Origin: UBA4416 sp963422675 | Lineage (GTDB): Bacteria; Bacteroidota; Bacteroidia; B-17B0; Aurantibacillaceae | NCBI GenBank assembly: GCA_963422675.2 | Contig: CAXVYS010000009.1 | Location: 310,001-374,000 of the forward strand | DNA length: 64,000 nucleotides | Reading direction: 5' to 3' | Shown: piece by piece, positions 24,205-33,533 of the stretch | Position numbering within the stretch: the first letter of the stretch is position 1 | Layout of the letters: each line of letters starts with the position of its first letter | Translations under genes and position numbers: made by a program | Notes under the pieces: generated by a model | Told to the model about the DNA's origin: nothing | Database searches by the model: none | The model's input: only the letters and a program-made list of their open reading frames with translations

Positions 24205-27168
24205 TTAATATCCGAATACATCTTTTAAAGAGAGGTACTTGATTGTACCATATTTTTCAAGGGTTTTAATGTCAAGAATGTCTTTTTTTCCTAATATTAA
24301 AATGGCAGCCGGTTTATTTTTGATCTTGGCATCCTGGAATGTTTTAATGTCATTAAAGGTCATAGAAGAAACTTTTGAGAAAATCTCTTTTCTGATATCC
24401 GTTTTCAAACCAAACTTTTCTGCGTTGATATAGTTAAACAGAATATCTGCTTTATCAATACGGTCGGTTTTTATGTTTTGTAAAATGGCTTCTTTAGCCG
24501 CGCCAAAAGAGATATCGGATTTAGGCATGTTATTTAATAAATTACTCATTCCCGATAAAGCTTCCGGTAATTTATCAGCTTGTGAACCAATATAAGAGAA
24601 ATTGTAAGCCGGTAATTTGGGGTCTGTTGGGTTTCTATAAACAGAGTAGCAAGAGTAAGCCAAAGCTTTGGATTCTCTCAGATCCTGGAATACCACTGAA
24701 CTCATACCACCACCAAAGTATTCGTTGTACATGGTAATTACAGGTACGGTTGCTTCGCTGTATTTATCCCCTTCGGTTAAAATAACGATCTCTGCCTGTT
24801 TCATATCATAATCCACTACATATACCGTATTGTTTAATGTAAGCGGAACAAAGTTAGCAGGCACAGGTACAGGTTTTAATGTTGCAGGAACAATGTGGTT
24901 TTTATTTAATAACTCTTTTACATCACCTACTAATTTAGGGCCGTAGTAAAGGATCTTATGATCGTAGGTCGTTAATGATTTGATCAATGCTGCAATTTGA
25001 TCCGGTTGTAATTTGTTTAATTCTTCTTCCGATAAGAAATGCGTTGCCGGGTTAGCCGCACCATATTTGGAATAGCTTACCATCATTTTTTGAAGAATCG
25101 TCCGTTTTTCCTGTTTAGCATCACTGCGTTTTTTAAGAATATCCGAGATCAGGTTTTTTAATGTTTCTTCATCAATTTTAGGATCTTTTAATAAGCTTTC
25201 AAAAAGCAAGGTTGCTTTGTCAAAGTTTTCGCTAAGTCCTGTTAAGCTTACCCAGGTTTCCTTGTCAGAATTAAATACATTGAAAGAACATCCCAGTTTA
25301 TAAAACTCCTGTTGAACCTCTGCCGGAGTCATTTTTGAAGTTCCTAAATAAGGAATATAATCAATAGCTACCGGTAACAACTTATCGTTATTGGTTCCCA
25401 TGTCAAATGCATAGTACAAATCAAATAACTGGTTTTCTATATTTTGATTGTACAATAAACGAATATTGCTATTCATGGTTGTTCTCACGATATCCTTATC
25501 GTAATCAATAAATTTAGGATTGATTTCAGCCGGTACGTTTGATAAGATGGTTTTCACGAAAGGTGATTGGTCTTCTTTATTTACTTCTACAGGTGTTATA
25601 GATGGTTTTTCTACTTTTTGAATATTAGTATCTTCACCCACACGTTTGTAAACTACTACATAATTAGTTGCATTGTAGTTTTTAGTAGCAAAATCCATTA
25701 CTTCCTGTTTCGTGATTTTAGACAAACGTTCTATCGTATTAACCGCCTGTTGCCATTTGGTATCGTTCACAAAAGCATCTACAAAGGCCATCGCACGTGA
25801 TTGGTTACTTTCAAGCTCTTTTGTTTTTTGTAATTTCATATCTGTGATCACCGCACTCATCAACCAATCAGGAAATGTGCCTTTTTTAATTAAATCCATT
25901 TGGTCTAACAATAATTTTTCCACTTCTTCCAGTTTTTGCCCCTCTTTAGGTTCGCCAAATAGAATGTGAGTACTGTAGTCTTTTAAAACATACGCAAAGC
26001 TGCCACTGTTTAATACTTTTTGTTGCTGGTTAAGATTCAAATCTAATAATCCTGCTCTTCCGTTACTTAATAACGAATTAATAAGCGTAATCATGTCTGC
26101 ATCTTTGCTATCCGCACCATTAAAGCGCCATGCCATTGCCAGGTTGGCAGCATCAGGCCCTATAATTTCTTTCGTTACTTTTTTTGTAATCGGTTGTTCT
26201 TTTACAAAAGTGTATGCTTCAACAGGTTTTGAAGGCATAGACCCAAAATATTTATCAATTAATTTAATAGTTGCGTCCGGATCAAAATCGCCGCTTAAGC
26301 AAATAGCCATGTTGTTTGGAACATAATTCGCATTAAAATACTTCATGATCTCACGCATGGAAGGATTTTTTAAATGGTCGATTGTACCAATAGTAGTTTG
26401 GGTTCCGTAAGTATGGTTTTGGAATAAGCCTGCAAATATAGCTTCCCATACTTTGCTGTTATCATTATCAAGACCTCTGTTCTTTTCTTCGTACACCGCT
26501 TCTAACTCTGTATGAAATAAACGAAGCACTGGTTTTCTGTAACGCTCTGCTTCAATTTTCAGAAAATTTTCTACCTGGTTCGCAGGAATATCATTTACAT
26601 ATACCGTTTGATCAAAAGAAGTAAAGGCATTGGTGCCTTGTCCGCCAATCCCTGCCAACATTTTATCATACTCATTGGCAATAGCATATTTTGCAGCTAC
26701 TCCCGAAACACTATCGATATCATGATAGATTTTTTTTCGAAGATCATTGTCTTTGGTGTTGCGGTATACTTCGTATAAGTTTTCTATTTTATTGATTTCT
26801 GCTGATTCTTTTGCAAAATCTTTTGTGCCGAATTTATCGGTTCCTTTAAATACCATATGCTCCAGGTAATGTGCTAAACCAGTTGCATTAGAGGGGTCAT
26901 TTTTACTTCCTGCTTTTACGGCAATATAAGTTTGGATACGGGGAGCATTTTTGTATACCGTCATGTATACTTTTAATCCGTTTTTTAAAGTATAGATCCT
27001 TGCTTTAAAAGGATCGTTAAGTGCATATTCGAAGTTTAAGGAAGGAACTCCCTTTGTGTCGTTTGTTGTTGCAGCAGGTTTCTTTACTACCGGTTGTTTT
27101 GTTTGTGCAACCGTTGTTGCAGCAACTATAACCAGGGCTGCGGGGATTAAAGCTTTTAGTGAAATCAT
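24205..27168 (-). CDS. M16 family zinc metallopeptidase (pitrilysin-like)
   Basis: A 987-residue two-repeat M16 peptidase. Signal peptide 'MISLKALIPAALVIVAATTVAQ'. The N-terminal domain has the inverted zinc motif H100-Y-L-E103-H104 in 'LAHYLEHMVFKGTDKFGT', with the third ligand Glu expected in 'LEAVYEEKNRG' further on. The second half (from about 540) repeats the fold without the motif, as in full-length M16 enzymes; it includes 'GGGMSSVVFQDLRESKALAYS', the typical substrate-binding block (in part). It probably degrades peptides in the periplasm. The outer-membrane receptor gene ends 54 bp upstream on the same strand, so the two may be cotranscribed. Confidence 0.9.
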   Translation of the reverse strand: MISLKALIPAALVIVAATTVAQTKQPVVKKPAATTNDTKGVPSLNFEYALNDPFKARIYTLKNGLKVYMTVYKNAPRIQTYIAVKAGSKNDPSNATGLAHYLEHMVFKGTDKFGTKDFAKESAEINKIENLYEVYRNTKDNDLRKKIYHDIDSVSGVAAKYAIANEYDKMLAGIGGQGTNAFTSFDQTVYVNDIPANQVENFLKIEAERYRKPVLRLFHTELEAVYEEKNRGLDNDNSKVWEAIFAGLFQNHTYGTQTTIGTIDHLKNPSMREIMKYFNANYVPNNMAICLSGDFDPDATIKLIDKYFGSMPSKPVEAYTFVKEQPITKKVTKEIIGPDAANLAMAWRFNGADSKDADMITLINSLLSNGRAGLLDLNLNQQQKVLNSGSFAYVLKDYSTHILFGEPKEGQKLEEVEKLLLDQMDLIKKGTFPDWLMSAVITDMKLQKTKELESNQSRAMAFVDAFVNDTKWQQAVNTIERLSKITKQEVMDFATKNYNATNYVVVYKRVGEDTNIQKVEKPSITPVEVNKEDQSPFVKTILSNVPAEINPKFIDYDKDIVRTTMNSNIRLLYNQNIENQLFDLYYAFDMGTNNDKLLPVAIDYIPYLGTSKMTPAEVQQEFYKLGCSFNVFNSDKETWVSLTGLSENFDKATLLFESLLKDPKIDEETLKNLISDILKKRSDAKQEKRTILQKMMVSYSKYGAANPATHFLSEEELNKLQPDQIAALIKSLTTYDHKILYYGPKLVGDVKELLNKNHIVPATLKPVPVPANFVPLTLNNTVYVVDYDMKQAEIVILTEGDKYSEATVPVITMYNEYFGGGMSSVVFQDLRESKALAYSCYSVYRNPTDPKLPAYNFSYIGSQADKLPEALSGMSNLLNNMPKSDISFGAAKEAILQNIKTDRIDKADILFNYINAEKFGLKTDIRKEIFSKVSSMTFNDIKTFQDAKIKNKPAAILILGKKDILDIKTLEKYGTIKYLSLKDVFGY

Positions 27169-27221
27169 AGGTTTGGGGGTATAAGGTAATATAGTGTTAA
27201 GATAATAAATTAAATGGTAAA

Positions 27222-29756
27222 TTATTTGAAGTCAAGGCCATCCTGGTTTCCATCCTGTCCGCCCATGCCTTTCATCTGTTTCCCACGTTTAAAGATGGAT
27301 GCATCCATCTTACCAAACAGGTAAGTTACAGTTAAACGGAAATAACGGGATTCTCTTCTTCTCGACAAATCCTGGATGTAATAAGGTGTTTCGTAATGTG
27401 TTCCCATACGGCGTGTATTAAATACATCACTTAACGTGGCATTGAAAATCCATTTGGTACCAATCATTTTATTCAATGAAATATCCATGGAATAGATCTC
27501 TTTTGCTACTCCTAACAAAAGTATTTTTGGTGATTCGTAATTGCCGTTTACCTGTAATGTAAATTGTTTTGGGAATTTATAAGATAGGGTTGTTTTAGCA
27601 TTGTAGGCATAACCTTCTGCTTTTACAACAGGCTGGTCTTGTACAACAATTCCTTTAATATAAATATAAAAGATGTTGGCGTTAATCGTCCAGTCGAAGT
27701 TTTTAAATAAGGTATATTTAAAAGTGTTTTCCAGGCCATACCTTACACTGTTGTCGCCATTAATGCTGGTATTAACCAATACATTGGGATCGCCTTGTGA
27801 AGGATAAGCAACATCGGTAATAGGCTGTTCTTCATACCTGAAATAGCCGGATGCTAAATAACTGCCTTTAGAAAATAGTTTGTTGTAGTTGGCTTCTGCA
27901 ATGTTTTTAAATTCAGGTTTTAACTGCGGATTACCAATACGGTAATTTTGTTTATCGGCAAACATCACAAAAGGCATCAACTGAAAGAAATTAGGGCGGT
28001 TAATTTTTCTGCTGAAATTAATTTGTACTTCCTGGCTCTTTTTTAATTTTTTAGAAAAATACAAAGCCGGGAATAAGGATTTTAAAATGTCATTAGAGCC
28101 GGATGGATAGTTATAAGAGAAAGATTGTTTTTTATCAGTGATATCTCCTTTGTAATACGATTGCTCAAAACGCAGACCGGCCTGATAACCAATATCCCAA
28201 AAGGTTTTGGCACTGTAGTTTACATAAGCTGCGTTGATCATATCATCAATAACGTAGCGGTTACTCATAATACTGTCTTTTTGATAAGTATCTTCACTTC
28301 CTGTGGCAACAGAAGTATTATTGGAACTCAACGACCGTTTATAATACGATTTAATACCAGCTTCAAATTTTTTAGTATCACTGATGGGGTTTACATAATC
28401 GGTTTGAAAAATATACTGGTTGGCATTGCTATAACCCACATTTTTTTGGTAACTGTTTGGTACATCCGTTATACTTGGATTTAGTTTAGTGGAGGTAGAA
28501 AATAAATAACCGTTTCTTGAATCCGTGTAATTATAATTCGCATCCACTGTTAATTCCTTACCTACTTTAGGAAACGTTTTTTTATAGAGAATCTGTGCAT
28601 TATAATTTTGAAACGCTGCTTTTTGATTATTGACCCTGTCTCCATATAAACGTTGCGTAGCCGATGAATCCAGGATCTCGTAATTTTGTGAATCGGTGGT
28701 TTTAAACTGCCCGCCAACTACCATTCCGTTTAATGAAATGGTATTACGGTTATCAATACTATAATCAATTCCTAACCTGCCAAAATTAAACATATTCATC
28801 ATCCGGGTATTATTGTCCTGATTAAAATAGCCGGTAGTTAAATCATTGTTTAACTGTTTTCTGCGGGTGTAGCCTTTGGTAATGTTAGTAGCCTGGTTAT
28901 AGGAATACATTAAAGAGAAATTCCATTTGCCACCTTCTTTAATATTAATATTTCCCATTCCACCTAAACGGTCACCGGTACCGGCATAAAGCATCAACAT
29001 CCCGTTATATCCTGGTTTGTTATTCTTTTTCATGATCACATTTAATACCCCACCGGTGGTGCTCGCATCAAATTTCACGGAAGGGTTTGTAATAATTTCT
29101 ACCCTGTCTATCTGGTCTGCCGGAATTTGTTGTAAGGTTAAGGTCGTTGGCCTGCCATCTACATAAATCATCGGTGATTGATTTCGTAGTTGTACATTTC
29201 CGTCCGCATCTACCGTCAATCCGGGGATATTCTTCATCACGTCTATCGCGGTACCACCTTTTACCGACAAATCCTTATCAACGTTATACGTTCTTTTATC
29301 AATGGATAATACAACAGCACTTTTTTTTGCAATCACATCTACCTCGCTCAATAATTTATCGTCTACCGATAATTTAATATCTCCCAAATCCTGATCAATT
29401 TTATCGGGAGGAACGATATATACTTTTTGTAAATAATCTTTATAGCCTATGAATTTTATCTTCACACGTACCTGGCCAAACGAAGGTAATCCGTCAACGG
29501 AAAAATCTCCGTTTTCCTTTACCAGGGCACCTCCAAGTAAACTATCTTTACTAAACCACAATACCTGTATAGAGGCATATTCTACCGGCTGATTGGTTTT
29601 AGAGTCGAGCACTTTGCCATAGATACGGCCAAGCTTGGGATCTTTCATGTTTTTCATATTTCCCATACTGCCACCACCCATGCCGGGCATCTGAGCTTTT
29701 GTAACAAGGGAAAAACAAATAATAACAAGCGTGAAAAAACAGTGTTTCATGAACAT
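27222..29756 (-). CDS. TonB-receptor-like outer-membrane beta-barrel protein
   Basis: An 844-residue outer-membrane receptor of the 'outer membrane beta-barrel family' group. Signal peptide 'MKHCFFTLVIICFSLVTKAQ' (the alternative ATG at 29750 starts directly with it), then a Met/Gly-rich stretch 'MPGMGGGSMGNMKNMKDP', a carboxypeptidase-like domain ('GRIYGKVLDSKTNQPVEYAS', about 40-130), a plug ('SVKGGTAIDVMKNIPGLTVD', about 160-240) and a long barrel. Another Met/Gly-rich tail ends the protein ('GKQMKGMGGQDGNQDG'). The Met-rich ends could bind metal such as copper, but this is a guess. A 14-bp palindrome lies just upstream of the start. No SusD partner. Confidence 0.85.
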   Translation of the reverse strand: MFMKHCFFTLVIICFSLVTKAQMPGMGGGSMGNMKNMKDPKLGRIYGKVLDSKTNQPVEYASIQVLWFSKDSLLGGALVKENGDFSVDGLPSFGQVRVKIKFIGYKDYLQKVYIVPPDKIDQDLGDIKLSVDDKLLSEVDVIAKKSAVVLSIDKRTYNVDKDLSVKGGTAIDVMKNIPGLTVDADGNVQLRNQSPMIYVDGRPTTLTLQQIPADQIDRVEIITNPSVKFDASTTGGVLNVIMKKNNKPGYNGMLMLYAGTGDRLGGMGNINIKEGGKWNFSLMYSYNQATNITKGYTRRKQLNNDLTTGYFNQDNNTRMMNMFNFGRLGIDYSIDNRNTISLNGMVVGGQFKTTDSQNYEILDSSATQRLYGDRVNNQKAAFQNYNAQILYKKTFPKVGKELTVDANYNYTDSRNGYLFSTSTKLNPSITDVPNSYQKNVGYSNANQYIFQTDYVNPISDTKKFEAGIKSYYKRSLSSNNTSVATGSEDTYQKDSIMSNRYVIDDMINAAYVNYSAKTFWDIGYQAGLRFEQSYYKGDITDKKQSFSYNYPSGSNDILKSLFPALYFSKKLKKSQEVQINFSRKINRPNFFQLMPFVMFADKQNYRIGNPQLKPEFKNIAEANYNKLFSKGSYLASGYFRYEEQPITDVAYPSQGDPNVLVNTSINGDNSVRYGLENTFKYTLFKNFDWTINANIFYIYIKGIVVQDQPVVKAEGYAYNAKTTLSYKFPKQFTLQVNGNYESPKILLLGVAKEIYSMDISLNKMIGTKWIFNATLSDVFNTRRMGTHYETPYYIQDLSRRRESRYFRLTVTYLFGKMDASIFKRGKQMKGMGGQDGNQDGLDFK

Positions 29757-29775
29757 TTAATAAGTGTATAAATTT

Positions 29776-29789
29776 ACTAAATATTTAGT
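29776..29789. promoter_or_regulatory. 14-bp perfect palindrome upstream of the receptor gene
   Basis: ACTAAATATTTAGT is fully self-complementary and lies 20 bp before the start codon at 29756, a position where a repressor would block transcription. Seen directly; operator role inferred. Confidence 0.4.
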
Positions 29790-29879
29790 GGTGGTATAAT
29801 AATTTGGATGAGCGGTAAATTTGCTCAAAAGACCGTGTTAAAAGGTTATAATTGGGTAAATACTCTCACTAAAAGGGGA

Positions 29880-32102
29880 TTATTTCAACAGTTCTAATGC
29901 TTCCTGTATAGAGATCACCTCTCCTTTAAAGATAGCGATTACAAATGCTTCGGCAAAGCCTTTGTTGTTTAATTCCTGGCGGTAGCCATCTGCTTTCGAA
30001 TAATCGCTGAAAGAGCCTGCAGTATAACGGATCATCCCTGAACCTGTACCTTGTTTTTCCACATCGGCAATGTCCTTGGTTTTATCTTCCATATCGTTAC
30101 CACCCGCTTTTCTTAAAGCTCCTAACTGAACTTTAAAAGTGATCTGCGATTTATCTACAGAACTAAAGGTTACATTGTCATTTAAGTTTTCTTTTTCTTT
30201 TGTTTGAACCGTTGCTTTTGTTGCACTCATCGGGATCCGTTTACCGTCTTTATAGGCTGTAATAAAAGCGTCGCCATAACCTTCCACTACCAGGTTGGCT
30301 CTCAGTTCTGCAGCACTCTGTATGGTTTTAAAACCTTTTGTGCTATAATGGTAATATCCATCGTCTGTTTTTAATTCCAATACACTACCACCCGCATTTT
30401 TAAAGATGCCTTTAGAGATGCGGTTTTTGTAAGCTCCTAACTGAACACGGTATACAATATCCCCTTTGGCAAATTGATTTTCGTTTTCATCAACCGAATT
30501 TTCTGTATTGGAATGTGTTACAGCAGTAGCTGTGTTAGTGTTAGCCGGAACTACAGCTGTTTTGTTTTCAAGAAGTTTGGCAATTTCTTCGTCACTTAGC
30601 TGAACTAAATTTCCATTTTTAAAATACCCTACATGTGCGTTTTTATTACCTTCTGCAACAAACTCATCCCTGCGTTTTACGGCATTCTGAATATCTTTGT
30701 AAGTTCCGGCAGTATACATAACGGTAGCTCCGTCGGGCATGGTGGTAGACATTACATCCCCGATACTTAAGAGTTTAGCCATTTCCTCGTTTGGTACAGG
30801 GCCATTGTATCTTCCTAATTCAACGGTATATATTTTATCAGGTTTACTAACGTTTACATTTCCTAAACTATCTTTTGTGGTTTTTTGCGCATAAAAATTT
30901 TCAATTACTTGTTGGTTGGTCACGTTTCCGCTATCCATATAAGTATTATACCAGTTTTGCCAGTATTCGTCGGTTAAACCAACACCCTGCGCATTTACTT
31001 CTACTCCGGCAGTGGTGGCTAATTCTTCATCCGCATGGTTAGGAACCCCATCATTATCATCATCATAAGGGCAACCAAATTCATTTACTTTTACACCTTC
31101 AGGTGTGCCGTGGCATTTATCATCCCAGTCTCTCACACCATCTTTATCGTAATCGTCTTTATCAATGGCCAGCCAGTCAACATCATCAAAAAAGTCGTCA
31201 GCCAGGGTATCTTTACTTTTTTTCTTGATCACTAAATCGTATTGCAAGGCAAAAGATGTGTACATGAAATTGTCTTTCTGTTTGGTTCCCGCGCGGTTGC
31301 CCACACTTTTGTTACTGATGCCGTCAATGTAATCGGTAGAAGTAAAATAATACTGGAAGCCTATTTTAAAATCAAATCTATCGGTCAGTTTCATTAAAGC
31401 TCCTGCTCCAACAGGCACAGCCCAGGCACGTTCCTGGTATTTTCCAAAACCATCCTTGTTCGATTCCCTGATGTCGGTTTCATAACGGTAATCCCTTACA
31501 AGGTTAACAGCATTAGCGGCATTGGGAGAATGCTCGTCCATGTTTTTGATAGAACCATCGTTCCAGTAATAATATTTATTGCCTTTGTTATCGTAAAGAT
31601 CTGTTTTAGATAAATATTCAAAAGAGGCTATTCCAAGGGATATCCAGGGACGAAGCCTGCATTTATCCGGAATAAGGTTTCCAAAATCGTAGCTTAAGCT
31701 TATACCGCCGGAGCGTATCTCCGACTGAAAATTTTCCTGGCGGTTATCTCTCCATTCGTTAGCTCCCAGTTTACCAAATAAAATATTAAAATTTAATTGT
31801 AAGGGTTTAAATAAACGTTGCGAAATATTGAGGTCGTACCCTATTTTGGCAGTCCATGGTGCCTGGTAATGCCTCGAATACAAATCTCCGTGAAACGACA
31901 TCATGCCAACACCTAAAGATATTTTAGGTTTAAATACATCGCCTAAAGCAGGTGGATCCTGATTTTTTTGTTTGGCAGGTTTGGTTTTTTTTGAAAGCGT
32001 ATCCTGTAATAGGGAAGTAGATTTTACAGAAGCAGAATCTGTTTGAGAATAAGCCAATGAGCAAATAAAAATATGAAATATAAAAAGTACTTTTTTAAGC
32101 AT
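29880..32102 (-). CDS. Outer-membrane beta-barrel protein with TSP3 and three SPOR-like repeats
   Basis: A 740-residue envelope protein. Signal peptide 'MLKKVLFIFHIFICSLAYSQ'; N-terminal region (about 50-300) is a PorG/OmpA-like beta-barrel. Next come thrombospondin type-3 calcium repeats ('DKDDYDKDGVRDWDDKC', 'GCPYDDDNDGVPNHADEE', about 315-360). The C-terminal half has three SPOR-like modules beginning 'IYTVELGRYNGPVPNEE' (about 420), 'IVYRVQLGAYKNR' (about 550) and 'ITFKVQLGALRKAGG' (about 650). In OmpA-like proteins TSP3 repeats are usually followed by an OmpA peptidoglycan-binding domain; here SPOR modules take that place. Last gene of a three-gene operon: 36-bp gap to the preceding gene. 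Its function is not known. Confidence 0.78.
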   Translation of the reverse strand: MLKKVLFIFHIFICSLAYSQTDSASVKSTSLLQDTLSKKTKPAKQKNQDPPALGDVFKPKISLGVGMMSFHGDLYSRHYQAPWTAKIGYDLNISQRLFKPLQLNFNILFGKLGANEWRDNRQENFQSEIRSGGISLSYDFGNLIPDKCRLRPWISLGIASFEYLSKTDLYDNKGNKYYYWNDGSIKNMDEHSPNAANAVNLVRDYRYETDIRESNKDGFGKYQERAWAVPVGAGALMKLTDRFDFKIGFQYYFTSTDYIDGISNKSVGNRAGTKQKDNFMYTSFALQYDLVIKKKSKDTLADDFFDDVDWLAIDKDDYDKDGVRDWDDKCHGTPEGVKVNEFGCPYDDDNDGVPNHADEELATTAGVEVNAQGVGLTDEYWQNWYNTYMDSGNVTNQQVIENFYAQKTTKDSLGNVNVSKPDKIYTVELGRYNGPVPNEEMAKLLSIGDVMSTTMPDGATVMYTAGTYKDIQNAVKRRDEFVAEGNKNAHVGYFKNGNLVQLSDEEIAKLLENKTAVVPANTNTATAVTHSNTENSVDENENQFAKGDIVYRVQLGAYKNRISKGIFKNAGGSVLELKTDDGYYHYSTKGFKTIQSAAELRANLVVEGYGDAFITAYKDGKRIPMSATKATVQTKEKENLNDNVTFSSVDKSQITFKVQLGALRKAGGNDMEDKTKDIADVEKQGTGSGMIRYTAGSFSDYSKADGYRQELNNKGFAEAFVIAIFKGEVISIQEALELLK

Positions 32103-32138
32103 ATTTGTGGCTTATTCGCAAATATAAACAAATGGTTA

Positions 32139-33524
32139 TTATTTATACCATTTTTGGCTGGTTATCATTAAGGCTTCCTGAACGGTAATTCTTTTAGGCC
32201 CATTGTAAGCAGCAACAAAAGCACTGTTGCATCCTTTTTGTTTAATTTCTTCTCTGTGGTTGCGGGCCTCTTTATAAGCAGGGAAATTGCCAACCATAAA
32301 TTTGCTGAAGCCATCTGCCATTTCACTTTTGATGGTTTCACTGATATTGAATTTTTTAGATAATACATCTGACTGAATCGCATTGCGGAAAGCACCTACC
32401 TGTACTACATAAGATACATTGCCTTCTTTACGGGCAACCGGAGTGATTACCGCAGGTTCAACCGGAGTTGTTTTTGTTTCAACAGGTGTTGTGGCAGCTA
32501 CTGTATTTGAAGGTGTTATACTTGGTGTTTCAGCTGTTTTTGCCTGCGGTGTACTTGTGGTTTCAACAGGGGTTGTTGTTCCTGCAATTACCTCTCCACC
32601 CGGTGAAATAATATCTACAGGAAGTTTTACTTTTTTTGTTTGGTCATTTTCCAGGTATGAAAATTCGCCGTTTAGTTTTATTTCCTGGTTATCACCTGAT
32701 TCTTTTTGTAAGAGATAAGAAACCGTCATTTCATCATCGCCCGGTAAAGACACCCAAACAAATTTGGCTTTACCATCTGATACAGAAAAAGAGCTTCCAC
32801 TTGTTTTATCACCTTTAGCGGTATAGCCTTCAGGTAATATTTCCTGGAATTTAGCGAAGCCTTTAATGCCCGGTTTTTTAATTGTTACATCTACGTTATA
32901 TTCGTTTGCATTTGCTGTTTTAGTGATGATTCTGGAACATACCACATTAGAAAGCGGTTCGGCAGGATTTGAAAAACCTGTGGAAGAGCCCGGTGGAGTT
33001 GAGGTAGCAACAGGTTCTGTAGTTGTAGTAGCCGGAGCAATTTCTGTTGTAGGGGCAGGGGTTGTTTCTGCTACAGCAACAGGTGTGGACGATGCCTCCC
33101 CAATTTGTATCTCAGCAGGGGTCATCTCAACAACTTCCTTGTTGTTATTGTTAACGTAAGAAAATTTTGATGTAATGGTTTTTAAGCCTTCCGATCCGGC
33201 TTCTGCCGTCATTACAAACTTTACAGTAAACTGTTCTTCTGAGGGGATAGACGTCCAAATGATTTTGGCAATATTTCCTGCAAAAGAAAAGTTACCGGTT
33301 TTACTTTCCACTTCTTTTACGATGAAGCCCTGCGGCACTTCTACCTGTAGTTTTGCAAACCCACCAATATTACTTTTATTAATCGTGATTTCAGCATTGA
33401 ATTCTGTAGCCACAGCAGCATTCTTAGGGAAATTACCGGTAATCGTAACCGGAGAGTCGCCAAAGAAAAAGCTGAATAAAAATACAGATACTGTATTAAA
33501 TAGAATAATAAGTGGTTTTATCAT
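32139..33524 (-). CDS. SPOR-domain protein with duplicated beta-sandwich domain
   Basis: A 461-residue exported protein: hydrophobic N-terminus 'MIKPLIILFNTVSVFLFSFF', then two copies of an approximately 115-residue domain (about 25-145 and 190-310). The copies share 'IGGFAKLQVEVPQGFIV' / 'IKGFAKFQEILPEGYTA' and 'AKIIWTSIPSEEQFTV' / 'AKFVWVSLPGDDEMTV'. They are joined and followed by Pro/Ala/Thr/Val-rich linkers, and the protein ends in a SPOR domain ('VSYVVQVGAFRNAIQ', about 372-461). SPOR domains bind glycan strands lacking stem peptides, often at division sites. The duplicated domain is one I do not recognise. It starts 9 bp after the upstream gene's stop. Confidence 0.72.
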   Translation of the reverse strand: MIKPLIILFNTVSVFLFSFFFGDSPVTITGNFPKNAAVATEFNAEITINKSNIGGFAKLQVEVPQGFIVKEVESKTGNFSFAGNIAKIIWTSIPSEEQFTVKFVMTAEAGSEGLKTITSKFSYVNNNNKEVVEMTPAEIQIGEASSTPVAVAETTPAPTTEIAPATTTTEPVATSTPPGSSTGFSNPAEPLSNVVCSRIITKTANANEYNVDVTIKKPGIKGFAKFQEILPEGYTAKGDKTSGSSFSVSDGKAKFVWVSLPGDDEMTVSYLLQKESGDNQEIKLNGEFSYLENDQTKKVKLPVDIISPGGEVIAGTTTPVETTSTPQAKTAETPSITPSNTVAATTPVETKTTPVEPAVITPVARKEGNVSYVVQVGAFRNAIQSDVLSKKFNISETIKSEMADGFSKFMVGNFPAYKEARNHREEIKQKGCNSAFVAAYNGPKRITVQEALMITSQKWYK

Positions 33525-33533
33525 GTGTTTGTG

